Positions 50,096-59,439 of a stretch of 64,000 nt of DNA are shown in pieces (position 1 is the stretch's first letter; every line of letters starts with the position of its first letter). Under the pieces are notes generated by a model that did no database searches, was not told the origin of the DNA, and saw only the letters and a program-made list of their open reading frames with translations. Source of the stretch: Azospirillum endophyticum (lineage in GTDB: Bacteria > Pseudomonadota > Alphaproteobacteria > Azospirillales > Azospirillaceae); NCBI RefSeq assembly GCF_016595245.1, contig NZ_JAENHM010000073.1:62001-126000 (forward strand), in the 5' to 3' direction. The translations under genes and the position numbers were made by a program.

Positions 50096-50851
50096 TTAAC
50101 TCCCGCCGGCGGCGGCGCGGCGTTCCAGGAATTCCAGGGCCGGCGCCAGAATACCGGCCAACTCGCTGGCCCGGCGTGCCGGATCGGCGCCCGGCCGTTC
50201 CAACTCCCCTTCCAGGGCACGGGCTGCCCGGCGCAGGGCGAGGCAGCCATACTGCCCCGACACTCCGGCGATCTTGTGGGCCATCGCCCCGGCGGTCGCC
50301 ATGTCGCCGGCCGCAAGGGCCTCGTCAAGGACCAGCCCATGCCGGCGCAGCACCGTGGCCGCTTTGCCGATCAGTTCGGCGGCGCGGGCGGCTGGCAGCA
50401 TCTCCCGCATCGTCGTGATCGCGTCTTCGTCGAAAGCCGGTTCGGTTGCCGGCGACGCTGCCGGCGACCTGCCATCCAGCGCCGTGGACAGGACGTCCAG
50501 CCGCAGCGGCTTCGTGAGAATGCCGTCGGCGCCGCACTCGTCACAGCGGCTGCGGCCTTGCGCGGTGGCGCTGGCGGTCAGCATCAGGATGCGCGGGGCG
50601 GCACCGTTCGGCTGCCGGCGGATGGCACGGACCGCGTCGTCCCCCGGCAGGCCCGGCAGGCCGAGGTCCATCAGGATGAGGTCGAAGGCGTTTCCCGCAG
50701 CCGCCGCGACAGCGGTCGGGCCATCCTCCACCGCCACCACCCGATGGCCGGCACGCTCCAGCAGGGCGCGCGCGGCGAGGCGGGTAACCGTCTCGTCCTC
50801 CGCCAGCAGGATGTGCAAGGAGGGCGCCGTGCCCCTGTGGTCCGCCGGCAT
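50096..50851 (-). CDS. Stand-alone receiver-Hpt phosphotransfer protein
   Basis: About 251 aa. Receiver at residues 10-125 (ILLAEDETVTRLAARAL, phospho-Asp in LILMDLGLPGLPG, K in TKPLRLD), linker, then an Hpt domain with the histidine in MAHKIAGVSGQYG near residue 195. It can pass phosphate between a hybrid kinase and a response regulator. The start at 50851 (MPADHRG) is supported by an AAGGG site; the frame is open to 50962. It lies between dacA and mmcB with no kinase in the same operon, though three kinases lie within 7 kb. Confidence 0.86.
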   Translation of the reverse strand: MPADHRGTAPSLHILLAEDETVTRLAARALLERAGHRVVAVEDGPTAVAAAAGNAFDLILMDLGLPGLPGDDAVRAIRRQPNGAAPRILMLTASATAQGRSRCDECGADGILTKPLRLDVLSTALDGRSPAASPATEPAFDEDAITTMREMLPAARAAELIGKAATVLRRHGLVLDEALAAGDMATAGAMAHKIAGVSGQYGCLALRRAARALEGELERPGADPARRASELAGILAPALEFLERRAAAGGS

Positions 50852-50984
50852 GCCGGTCCGCCCTTCCCGGTTGACGTGGAGGCATAGTCTACCGTGTTCC
50901 GTGCCGATGCGCATCCATGCGGTCGGGCAGGGGCGGGCAGGCAGCGGCAGCCGGGCAGACAATGGCCGGACGGCGGCGCATGCG

Positions 50985-51476
50985 TCACACGGTGGGCGAG
51001 GCCTGGGTGAACATCGGGTCCTCGATCCGGTGCAGGCGGCCGGCGCCGGTCATCGCGGCGCGCAGCAGCAGGGTCTTGCGCCGGGCGGCGGCGAGCTTGG
51101 TGACCGGCGCTTCGCGCAGGATTTCCGCGCCGTAGGCGTCGGCGACGATCAGCCCGCAATCCTCCGGGATCAGCTCGGTCGGAAAGCCGTCATCCACGGC
51201 AAAATAAAAGGCATCGCACCATTCGCGATACTCTTGCCATTTCTGATCGGACCGGAAGTCGGGGACGCCGCTTTTCACCTCGACGATCAGGATGCTGCCG
51301 CCATCGTCGATGGCGAGCACGTCGGCCCGCCGCCCGCTCGCCAGCCGGAACTCGGTCAGGCTGGCATAGCCGCGGGTCGCCAGCGCCCGACGGACACCAC
51401 GGAAGATCGGCAGGGCTCCGCTTAACGGCAAGCCCGGCTCGTCATGGGATGCCTTAACGGCGATATCGTCGCTCAT
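50985..51476 (-). CDS. mmcB: MmcB-family DNA repair protein
   Basis: 163 aa. A PD-(D/E)xK nuclease-like core is visible: GRRADVLAIDDGGSILIVEVKSGVPDFRSD, with D, E and K in the expected order, then KWQEYREWCDAFYFAV. This matches the MmcB family of alphaproteobacteria, linked to translesion DNA synthesis. A perfect SOS box lies 39 bp upstream of the ATG at 51476, which strongly supports the call. Confidence 0.88.
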   Translation of the reverse strand: MSDDIAVKASHDEPGLPLSGALPIFRGVRRALATRGYASLTEFRLASGRRADVLAIDDGGSILIVEVKSGVPDFRSDQKWQEYREWCDAFYFAVDDGFPTELIPEDCGLIVADAYGAEILREAPVTKLAAARRKTLLLRAAMTGAGRLHRIEDPMFTQASPTV

Positions 51477-51514
51477 GGCGTGGTGCCACCATCAGGAATG
51501 AACAGGCAAAACGG

Positions 51515-51529
51515 GAACGCTTCGGGAAC
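51515..51529 (-). promoter_or_regulatory. SOS (LexA) box of mmcB
   Basis: GTTC-CCGAAGC-GTTC on the minus strand, an exact match to the alphaproteobacterial LexA consensus GTTC-N7-GTTC. Confidence 0.85.
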
Positions 51530-51618
51530 GCTATCCGCACAATGACCTGTCGACGGTCTGGCGCCAAGGGGCAAAAGGTGGGTGGCGACCCCGCCTCGTC
51601 ACGGAATGCCGGAGCGGT

Positions 51619-53220
51619 TCAGTGCGGGAGGACGATCGTTGGCAAGGGGGACGGGCGGCATCGGCCGCGCGGCAGGCTGCGCGCGGCGGGGAAGATCAGC
51701 ACGACGGCGGTTCCCACGCCGGGCTGGCTGGTCAATTCGAGCCTGCCGCCATGCATCTCCACCAGCCGCTTGACGATCGGCAAACCCAGCCCGGTCCCGC
51801 GGGAATTGCGGGCGATGGTGGAGTCCGGCGGCTCCAAAGGGTGGAGGATGCGCGGAAGGTCGGCGGTCGGAATGCCGACGCCGGTGTCCGCCACCATCAG
51901 CCCGATCCCGCCATCGGGCATCAGGTGACCGGTCAGGACCACCTCGCCGCCCGGGGGTGTGTGGGTGACGGCGTTGGACAGCAGGTTGGTCAGCATCTGG
52001 GTTAGCGCCTGGGCGTCGCCCTGCAGCAGCGGCAGGGCCGACGGTATTTCTCGGCGCATGCGCACCTCGCCCTCCGCCGCCGCCTCCCGCAGGGCGGAGA
52101 CGACCGCCAGCGACAGCGCATCGAGGTCCACCCCTTCTTCGGCCATCGGCATTCCGCCGCTGTCCAGGCGGGACAGTTCCAGGATGTCGTCGATGAGCGC
52201 CAGCAGATGGCTTCCCGCATCGCGGATGTCGCCGGCATAGCTGCGGTAGCGCGGATTGCCCAGCGGTCCGAACGCTTCCGACAGCAGCATCTCCGAAAAG
52301 CCCAGCACCGCGTTCAGCGGCGTGCGCAGTTCGTGGCTCATCTGGGCTAGGAAAGCGCTTTTGGCGCGGCTGGCACTTTCCGCTTCGTTGCGCGCGGCAT
52401 GCGCCTCCGCCTCGCGGAGGCGCAATCGCTCCTCGTTCAGCTTCTGCTCGGTGACATCGGTGTAATGGACCAGCACGCCACCGGGCACCGCATATTCGCG
52501 GCTGAGCAGCCAGCGGCCGTCGGACAGCGGCAACATGACCGGCGATTCCAGCCGGCGGTGGCGTTCCAGCCGGGCCGCCAGCCAGGCGGCGCGCTCCGCT
52601 TCGGTGGTTAGGCGCGGATCGGCGAGGGCGAAGCTGCGGGCCAGTTCCTCGAACGGCACGCCGGGAACCAGCAGGTCGGCCAGCGTGGGCAGATCTGTCT
52701 TCAGCCGGCCGTTGGCGTGGACCAGCCGGTCCTCATGGTCGAAGACGGCGAAGCTCTCGGCGCTGTGCTCCAGCGCCGCAGCCAGGGTTTCCACCGACAG
52801 CTCGGTCAGGGAGGGGCCGAGGTCGGTCAGGACGGCGCACACGCCGCCGGGGGCCGGCCCGGCGGTCACGCGCCAGCGCACCGGCGCATCCTCGCGCCGT
52901 GCCGCGACGATGCGTTGCACCGGGCCATGCAGGGCGTCGGCCAATGTTTCGAACAGGCCTGGGCAGGCGGCATCGGTGCCGCTGCCGCGCAGCCGCTGCC
53001 CTGCCAGCCCGCGGATGCCGAGCAGCCGCTCCGCCGCCGGATTGGCGGAATGCCATTCCAGATCGGTCAGCAGGCCGGTGCGATCGTGATGTGCCCTGAA
53101 CAGTGCGACGGCGTCCGGCAACTGCAGCATGGCGGCCAGCAGCGGGTCGCCAGATGGGAGTGCCCCGGTTGGCGTCCTGCCGCCCCCACCACCGGCACAA
53201 ATCTGCGTTTCACCATCCAT
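51619..53220 (-). CDS. PAS-domain sensor histidine kinase
   Basis: 533 aa, soluble. PAS-like regions at about 30-130 and 150-290 (ESFAVFDHEDRLVHANGRL...VLVHYTDVTEQK), a coiled coil rich in Glu/Ala, HisKA with FLAQMSHELRTPLNAVLGFSE, and HATPase with LLSNAVTHT, VADTGVGIP and GTGLGLPIVKRL. The start at 53220 (MDGETQ) is uncertain since the frame is open to 53349. It has no receiver; its partner may be the REC-Hpt protein 0.8 kb away. Confidence 0.88.
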   Translation of the reverse strand: MDGETQICAGGGGGRTPTGALPSGDPLLAAMLQLPDAVALFRAHHDRTGLLTDLEWHSANPAAERLLGIRGLAGQRLRGSGTDAACPGLFETLADALHGPVQRIVAARREDAPVRWRVTAGPAPGGVCAVLTDLGPSLTELSVETLAAALEHSAESFAVFDHEDRLVHANGRLKTDLPTLADLLVPGVPFEELARSFALADPRLTTEAERAAWLAARLERHRRLESPVMLPLSDGRWLLSREYAVPGGVLVHYTDVTEQKLNEERLRLREAEAHAARNEAESASRAKSAFLAQMSHELRTPLNAVLGFSEMLLSEAFGPLGNPRYRSYAGDIRDAGSHLLALIDDILELSRLDSGGMPMAEEGVDLDALSLAVVSALREAAAEGEVRMRREIPSALPLLQGDAQALTQMLTNLLSNAVTHTPPGGEVVLTGHLMPDGGIGLMVADTGVGIPTADLPRILHPLEPPDSTIARNSRGTGLGLPIVKRLVEMHGGRLELTSQPGVGTAVVLIFPAARSLPRGRCRPSPLPTIVLPH

Positions 53221-53400
53221 CCCGCCATCATTACGGGCTATTCCTAAAAAACGCTGAAGGCAATTTCCGGATTGCCACCGAATATTCGTCGAATTGTAAC
53301 AACGAGAATGGGATGCTCTTAAAGCTTCCTGGATTTGCCGAAAAAGCAACGAAAGGTTTGATTGCGACGGTCGTTATGATCTTCGCGTTCAATCTGCCCA

Positions 53401-54945
53401 ATGGCCGGCTTTGCAATGGCCAGCGGCTTCCATACTGTGGGTCGGGTCGGGATTGAGGCTTCGGATACAGGTGTGAGCGTGAACGGCAGCCACGACGACG
53501 CTGGCGGCGCAATGCCGCCCCTTCTGGTGTTCGGAAGCGGCGGACGGCTGTCCGATTGGACGCCTGCGGCGGCGGCCTTGCCGGAGCTTGCCGGCCATCT
53601 GGCCGTCGGCCTGCCTGCCGATGAACTCGACGCCTTCCTGTCCTCGGCCCCGGAAACGGGCGCCGCGTCTGGCCGCACGGTGCTGATGCTTGCCGGCGGC
53701 GGCGCAGTGTGGCGGTTCCATGCCTCTTCTCTTTCCGCGTTGCCTCCCGCTTCGAATACCGGGGTCTCCGCGGTCCAACCGGCTATGTCCCAGCCGATGC
53801 GCGATCCGGCCGGGCGCCTCTTCGCAGCGGCGAGCCATGACCTGCGCCAGCCTCTTGCCGCGCTATCCCTGCTGATCGGCACGCTCGATGGCCGCTTGGA
53901 CGGTCGGGCGGAAGAGGAGCGGGGCGGCGGGGCGGGGCGGGCGGGTCGCGATCTGCTGCATTCGATGGCCCAGGCGGTCGAGTCGATGCGCAGCATGGTC
54001 GATGGTCATTTCGACCTCGTCCGTTTGGAAAGCGGGTTGATCGAGCCGGACATCCGCACCCATGCGGTGAACGGCGTGCTGATGCGGCTGGCGCTGGAGG
54101 TGGCGCCGCGTCTGGCCGACCGCGGGCTGCGCTTCACCGTGATGCCATGTTCGGCCATGGTGCGGACCGACTCCGCGTTGCTGGAGCGTCTTCTGCATGG
54201 GCTGGTCGCCAATGCCTTGCGCGGCACCACGCGCGGACGCGTGCTGCTCGGCTGTCGCACCAGCCGCGACAGGCTGCGCATCGAGGTGTGGGACAGCGGC
54301 CGTGGCTTGTCGCCACAACGGCTGGCGTCCCTGCGGACCGAGCTGGCGAGCCCGGCCGGGGAGGGGGCGAGCACGCTGGGGCTGGATCTGACCCTGGTGC
54401 GCGGCCTTGCCCATAAGCTCGGCCTTGGTCTGGAGGTCTGCTCGGTGGACGGTCGGGGGACCGTCTTCGCGGTGGTCGTACCGCTCTCCGTCGAGCCGGA
54501 CGTCGTGGCAAGGGACCCGCAACGTCCGGTGTCGTTGGCACCGGACAGCAGCACCGCCGACATCAGCCGCACCCGCATCCTGGTGATCGAGGACGACCCC
54601 ATGGTCTTGGCGGCATTGGAGGCGCTGCTGGGACAATGGGGGTGCAGCGTCGTCGGCTCGGACTCCTACGACATGGCGGTCGAGCGGGTCGGATCGGTTC
54701 TTGAGCCCTTCGACCTCATCATTTCGGATCTGCGCCTGAAGGGGGCGGCGAATGGCATCGTCGCGATCCGGCAGATCGCCAAGCTGTTCGACCGCCCGGT
54801 GCCCGGCATGATCCTGACCGGCGATACCGATCCCAAGCGGCTGCGCGAGGCACGGCTGTCCGGCTATCCGCTGCTGCACAAGCCGGTGGCGCCGCTCGCT
54901 CTGCGTGCTGCCGTCGTACGGCTGCTCGGGCATGATCCGCTTTGA
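53401..54945 (+). CDS. Hybrid histidine kinase with C-terminal receiver (SHDLRQP type)
   Basis: Up to 514 aa, soluble, start uncertain between 53401 and a GTG near 53472. A weak PAS-like N-terminus is followed by the acceptor box FAAASHDLRQPLAALSLL, a HATPase with the short N-box VANALRGTT, WDSGRGLS and LGLDLTLVRGLAHKLG, and a receiver with IEDDPMV, ISDLRL, TGDTDPKRLRE and LHKPVAP. The receiver is strongly similar to that of the kinase at 18861. Compared with that paralogue, the G2 box has Ser-Thr-Leu-Gly-Leu in place of the usual GLGLGLA, so ATP binding may be weakened. Confidence 0.85.
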   Translation: MAGFAMASGFHTVGRVGIEASDTGVSVNGSHDDAGGAMPPLLVFGSGGRLSDWTPAAAALPELAGHLAVGLPADELDAFLSSAPETGAASGRTVLMLAGGGAVWRFHASSLSALPPASNTGVSAVQPAMSQPMRDPAGRLFAAASHDLRQPLAALSLLIGTLDGRLDGRAEEERGGGAGRAGRDLLHSMAQAVESMRSMVDGHFDLVRLESGLIEPDIRTHAVNGVLMRLALEVAPRLADRGLRFTVMPCSAMVRTDSALLERLLHGLVANALRGTTRGRVLLGCRTSRDRLRIEVWDSGRGLSPQRLASLRTELASPAGEGASTLGLDLTLVRGLAHKLGLGLEVCSVDGRGTVFAVVVPLSVEPDVVARDPQRPVSLAPDSSTADISRTRILVIEDDPMVLAALEALLGQWGCSVVGSDSYDMAVERVGSVLEPFDLIISDLRLKGAANGIVAIRQIAKLFDRPVPGMILTGDTDPKRLREARLSGYPLLHKPVAPLALRAAVVRLLGHDPL

Positions 54946-55247
54946 CGACAAAGAAGATGGGCAGGACTTGATGGGCTGTGCAAAGAGGGAAGAATATATA
55001 GCGTCGAAACTTTCGGGAATCGCTGCAGTGCAATGACACTCCTGAAACAGAGTCCAAATATGCTGCAAAATGCGACATGATTTTGACCGTTCCGTCTAGG
55101 GAAATTTCATTTGCATTCCTCCTATCGATAGGTGGAACCCTTCCTTTAGTTCGATGATGCACTTTTGAATACCCTTTTATGCATTTCATTCGCTATGATC
55201 CGGCGTGAACACTCGCTGTTCGAACGGGTTGGGTGGAGGGCGTTCGG
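54946..55247. other. Intergenic region between two histidine kinases
   Basis: 302 bp, less GC-rich than its surroundings. It holds GCTGCAGTGCAA (55022-55033), one base from the phasin promoter motif, and a TGCTGCAAAATGC at about 55061. No gene is supported. Confidence 0.5.
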
Positions 55248-57506
55248 ATGAACCGGATGTATCGGGAGGGCGGACGGACGACGGCGCTGCCGGTCATCAT
55301 CTTCGCCGGACTGATCCTGTCGCTTTCCGCCTTTCTGTTGATCCGCGGGGCAACCCGCGAGGCCGAACATGCTCTGGCGGACCGTCAGGCGATCCAACTT
55401 CATGACGAGTTGAAAGCGCGTTTCGAGAATCAGAGCGTGCTGCTGCGCGCGCTCAGTGGCCCGTTGGCCGGGCCCGCTCCAGTGACGGAGGCAAGCTTCG
55501 CGGCGGCGGCCGAACCGCTGCTGCCGCTTTATCCGAATCTGCGCGCCGTTGCCTGGGCACGCCGGATCGCCGAGCGGGACGTGCCGTTGCTGGAACGCGC
55601 CATGCGGTCGGCGGGCCATACCTCCTTCTCCGTCCGTGGTGCCGACGGCCTGCCCGTCGGGGGCCCGGATACCGCCGGGATGGCGGCGGACAGATTCGTC
55701 AACGTGCTTGCCGAACCGCGATCTGCCGCCGGGCTGATCGGGCTGGACATGGCCAACCTTCGCGACCAGCGCGACCTGCTGGTCCGCTCCTGTGCCGCCA
55801 ACCGAGTCGTCGCAACCGAAGGCGAGCCGCTGACTGCGGAACTGGGTGCGAACTCGGTACTGCTCTACCTGCCGGTCTATTCCCGCGAGGTCGATCCCGA
55901 CAATGACCGGGTCGCCGGACGCATCGCCTGCGATGTGCTCACCGGCTTTCTCTGGACGAGTTTCGATGTTGGTCAATTGTTGCGCGACGCGGTGCGTCGC
56001 GTCGGACTGACCGTCGGCGACGCCTATCTGCTGCAACCGCCGCCCCGGCCGGACGCCGGGGGGCCACGGGTGCTTGCCGCCGAGGGAGCGATCGACCGTC
56101 CCGGTGAGCTGCCCCATCCGCCGGACCATCCCCTCACGGTGGAGCAGTTGACCGGCGGCGAGACGGCGCAAGCCATCGTTCGCGACATCGCCTTTGGCGG
56201 GAGGGTATGGCGGCTCTATGTGCTTCCCGACAGGACCCGGTTGTTCAGCGTCGACGACCGCTTGGCGGCGACCATGCTGATCGGCGGGCTTCTGCTGACC
56301 GCCGGCGTCGCCGCCTATGTCCTGCGGGAGGCGCGGACCAAGCGCCTGCTGCGGACCGAGGCGCGCGCCCGTGCCGCCATGGCCCGTGCGTTGCGCGAGA
56401 GCGAGGAGCGGTTCCGGATGGCGCTGCGCTATTCCAAGGTGACGCTGTTCAGCCAGGATCGCGGTCTGCGGCACCTGTGGATCTATTGCCCACAGTCGGA
56501 TCTGCGGCCGGAGCAGATGATCGGCCGAACCGATGCCGACCTGTTCTCGGCGGAGGAGGCGGCACGGATGTCGGCGATCAAGCGGTCCGTGATGGAAAGC
56601 GGGACCGGCACCCGCTGCGAGTTGGAACTGAGCTATGGCGGCAGGCGTCGGGTGCTCGATCTGTCGGTGGAGCCGATGCGCGACGAGACAGGGGCGGTGG
56701 CAGGCGTCATCTGTGCCGCCATCGACGTGACGGAAGCGGTCGAGATCCGCGACGCGCTCTCCCGTGCCCATGCCGAGGCGGAGCGCGCCAACGATGCGAA
56801 GAGCCGCTTCCTGGCCGCCGCCAGCCACGATCTGCGCCAGCCCTTCCAGGCGATGAGCCTGTTTCATCACATCCTGATGACCAAGCTCGACGATCCCCAG
56901 CAGGTCGATGTGGCGAACAAGCTGGGAGAGGCGCTGACGGCCGGCAATGCGCTGCTGTCCACCCTGCTCGACACCTCCGCGCTGGAGGTCGGCAACGTGA
57001 AGCCGCGGATCACCGAGTTCGATGTCCAGGACATCCTCGCCCGTCTTTCGGTGGAGATCGGTGATCAGGCACTCGACCGCGGACTTCGACTGCGGACGGT
57101 CCCGTGTTCCGCCCGCGTGCAGAGCGACCCGATCCTTTTGGAGCGGATGGTCCGCAACCTGCTGGTCAACGCCCTGCGCTATACCGCCGAAGGCCGGATC
57201 CTGCTGGGGTGCCGGCGCCGGTCCGGCGCCAATGGCGGGCTTCGCCTGTCCATCGAGGTGTGGGACACCGGTCCCGGCATCGCCGAGGCCGAGATGACCG
57301 CGATCTTCGAGGATTTCTACCGCTGCGGCACCGACCAGCGCGACAGCGGCCGGGGTCTCGGCCTCGGGCTGTCCATCGTCCGCCGGATGTCCCAGATGCT
57401 GGACCATCCCGTCACCGTGCGGTCGCGGGTCGGACACGGCACCGTCTTCTCGGTCAGTGTGCCGCTGGTCGAGCATCGCTGCCAGTGCAGCGTAGCGGCG
57501 GACTGA
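55248..57506 (+). CDS. Membrane CHASE-PAS histidine kinase (SHDLRQP type)
   Basis: 752 aa. Helix 1 at about 13-33, a CHASE-like periplasmic sensor at about 40-330 (NLRAVAWARRIAERDVPLLE), helix 2 at about 340-365, PAS (FRMALRYSKVTLFSQD), the acceptor box FLAAASHDLRQPFQAMSLFHHIL, then HATPase with LVNALRYTA, WDTGPGIAE, DFYRCGTDQ and GLGLGLSIVRRM. It lacks a receiver, unlike its soluble relatives. The ATG at 55248 follows GGAGG. CHASE domains sense small extracellular ligands. It lies 302 bp after the similar soluble hybrid kinase. Confidence 0.92.
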   Translation: MNRMYREGGRTTALPVIIFAGLILSLSAFLLIRGATREAEHALADRQAIQLHDELKARFENQSVLLRALSGPLAGPAPVTEASFAAAAEPLLPLYPNLRAVAWARRIAERDVPLLERAMRSAGHTSFSVRGADGLPVGGPDTAGMAADRFVNVLAEPRSAAGLIGLDMANLRDQRDLLVRSCAANRVVATEGEPLTAELGANSVLLYLPVYSREVDPDNDRVAGRIACDVLTGFLWTSFDVGQLLRDAVRRVGLTVGDAYLLQPPPRPDAGGPRVLAAEGAIDRPGELPHPPDHPLTVEQLTGGETAQAIVRDIAFGGRVWRLYVLPDRTRLFSVDDRLAATMLIGGLLLTAGVAAYVLREARTKRLLRTEARARAAMARALRESEERFRMALRYSKVTLFSQDRGLRHLWIYCPQSDLRPEQMIGRTDADLFSAEEAARMSAIKRSVMESGTGTRCELELSYGGRRRVLDLSVEPMRDETGAVAGVICAAIDVTEAVEIRDALSRAHAEAERANDAKSRFLAAASHDLRQPFQAMSLFHHILMTKLDDPQQVDVANKLGEALTAGNALLSTLLDTSALEVGNVKPRITEFDVQDILARLSVEIGDQALDRGLRLRTVPCSARVQSDPILLERMVRNLLVNALRYTAEGRILLGCRRRSGANGGLRLSIEVWDTGPGIAEAEMTAIFEDFYRCGTDQRDSGRGLGLGLSIVRRMSQMLDHPVTVRSRVGHGTVFSVSVPLVEHRCQCSVAAD

Positions 57507-57955
57507 TCCCGGCTGACCGAGCGCGACGGAGGCGGTCCGCCGCGGCCTTCGCTTCTTTCCCATCATTGCGAAGGTTTCACGGTTCCGGTGCTTGCCGTAG
57601 CGCGCAATGGAGAGGCTCCTGCCGGACGATCCGCTTTTCCAGTCCGCGGATGCGCAAGTTTCGGTTATGCTGCGGGTGCTCACTTTCATGAAACGATCCG
57701 AGTAACTCAGCTGCAACAATAGCTTGGCGATTTTATTGATGTAGGTCATTGGGGCCCCTCGCCATAGGGGCTATTGCTTTCGAACGAACACGCTCCTTGG
57801 AAAATCCTTGGAGAGTGAAGGTTCCGTTTCATAGGAATCCAACAAGACGAGATCCGGCCCGTCGCCGTGACATGCCCGGCAGGGCATCGAAGGCGGGGAA
57901 ACCGGAGATGGGAGGATACGGCCTGCCGCCGCGATCCTTTTCAGGAGCATCGAGT
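57507..57955. other. Intergenic region before the maoC-pta gene
   Basis: 449 bp. A small hairpin GCCCCT-CGCCAT-AGGGGC at 57754-57771 may end the kinase transcript. The downstream frame is open from 57749 but the start with a ribosome site is at 57956. Nothing else is recognised. Confidence 0.5.
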
Positions 57956-59425
57956 ATGGACACCGCCATCGCCGCCCCCTCCGCCGCTCCGGCGGGTCGC
58001 AGCGGCATCGTTCCGACCGGCAAGAACGGCAGCCCCATGATCGAAAACGTCACGTTCGAGGAAATCCGCATCGGCCAGCAGGCCAGCCTGTCGCGCCGTC
58101 TGACGATGTCCGACATCGAACTGTTCGCGACGGTGTCCGGCGACCTCAACCCGTCCCATGTGGATGAGGAATACGCCGTCGACCATAAGGTGGTCGGGCA
58201 CGGCATGTGGTCGGGGTCGCTGATCTCGGCGGTTCTCGGCACCCTGCTGCCCGGCCCCGGCACCGTCTATGTCGGCCAGGATCTGCGGTTCGAGCAGCCG
58301 GTCCTGCTGGGCGACATCGTCACCGTGACGGTCACCGCCAAGTCCAAGGATGCGGCGCGCAAGACGGTGGTCTTCGACTGCCTCGCCGCCAACCAGGATG
58401 GCCGGACGGTGGCGACCGGCGTCGCCGAGGTGATCGCCCCGACCGAGAAGGTGTGCCGCGCCGCCGCGGAACTGCCGCAGGTGCAGGTGATCCGCCATGA
58501 CGGCCACGAGCTGATGCTGAAGAAATGCGAGTCGCTGCCGCCGGTGCCGACTGCCGTCGTCCATCCCTGCGACGAAAGCTCGCTGCGCGGCGCCGTCGAG
58601 GCCGCCGAAGCCAACCTGATCGACCCGGTGCTGGTCGGTCCGGAGGCAAAGATCCGCTCGGTCGCCGAAGCCCATGGCCTGGACATCTCGCGCTACCGCA
58701 TCGTCGATGTCGCCCACAGCCATGCCTCGGCCGAGACCGGCGTCCGGCTGGCCCGCACCGGCGAATGCGAGGCGGTGATGAAGGGCAGCCTGCACACCGA
58801 CGAACTGATGGGCGAGGTGGTGAAGAAGGAGACCGGTCTGCGCACCGGCCGACGCCTGAGCCACGTCTTCGTGATGAACGTGCCCACCTACCCGCGGCCG
58901 CTGCTGATCACCGATGCGGCGATCAACATCTACCCGACGCTGGAGGACAAGGTCAGCATCGTGCAGAACGCCATCGACCTCGCCAAGGTGCTGGGGGTCG
59001 AGGTTCCGCGCGTCGCCATCCTGTCGGCGGTCGAGACCATCAACACCAAGATCGCCTCCACGCTGGAGGCCGCCGCCCTGTGCAAGATGGCCGACCGCGG
59101 CCAGATCACCGGCGGCATCCTCGACGGTCCGCTGGCCTTCGACAACGCCATCAGCCGCGAGGCCGCCATCACCAAGGGCATCAAATCCGAGGTGGCCGGC
59201 CAAGCCGACATCCTGCTGGTCCCCGACCTGGAAGCCGGCAACATGCTGGCCAAGCAGCTGTCCTTCCTGGCCCATGCCGACGCCGCCGGCATCGTGCTCG
59301 GCGCACGGGTGCCGATCATCCTGACCAGCCGCGCCGACAATGTGCGCACCCGTCTGGCGTCCTGCGCCGTGGCCGTCCTGACTGCCGCCGCCCGCCGCCG
59401 CGGCGCGACCGCCGCGGCCGAGTGA
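57956..59425 (+). CDS. Bifunctional MaoC-like enoyl-CoA hydratase / phosphate acetyltransferase
   Basis: 489-aa fusion. The N-terminal MaoC hot-dog domain (about 30-165) shows FATVSGDLNPSHVDEEYA with the catalytic Asp/His pair and GHGMWSGSLISAVLG. The C-terminal half (from about 180) is phosphate acetyl/butyryltransferase, with EAVMKGSLHTDELMG and LPDLEAGNMLAKQL-type segments. Such fusions move acyl groups between CoA and phosphate after enoyl-CoA hydration; the acyl specificity (acetyl, propionyl or butyryl) is uncertain. The ATG at 57956 follows AGGAG. The acetate kinase gene begins 14 bp after, forming the Pta-Ack pair. Confidence 0.93.
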   Translation: MDTAIAAPSAAPAGRSGIVPTGKNGSPMIENVTFEEIRIGQQASLSRRLTMSDIELFATVSGDLNPSHVDEEYAVDHKVVGHGMWSGSLISAVLGTLLPGPGTVYVGQDLRFEQPVLLGDIVTVTVTAKSKDAARKTVVFDCLAANQDGRTVATGVAEVIAPTEKVCRAAAELPQVQVIRHDGHELMLKKCESLPPVPTAVVHPCDESSLRGAVEAAEANLIDPVLVGPEAKIRSVAEAHGLDISRYRIVDVAHSHASAETGVRLARTGECEAVMKGSLHTDELMGEVVKKETGLRTGRRLSHVFVMNVPTYPRPLLITDAAINIYPTLEDKVSIVQNAIDLAKVLGVEVPRVAILSAVETINTKIASTLEAAALCKMADRGQITGGILDGPLAFDNAISREAAITKGIKSEVAGQADILLVPDLEAGNMLAKQLSFLAHADAAGIVLGARVPIILTSRADNVRTRLASCAVAVLTAAARRRGATAAAE

Positions 59426-59439
59426 AGGGACCCGCCGCC

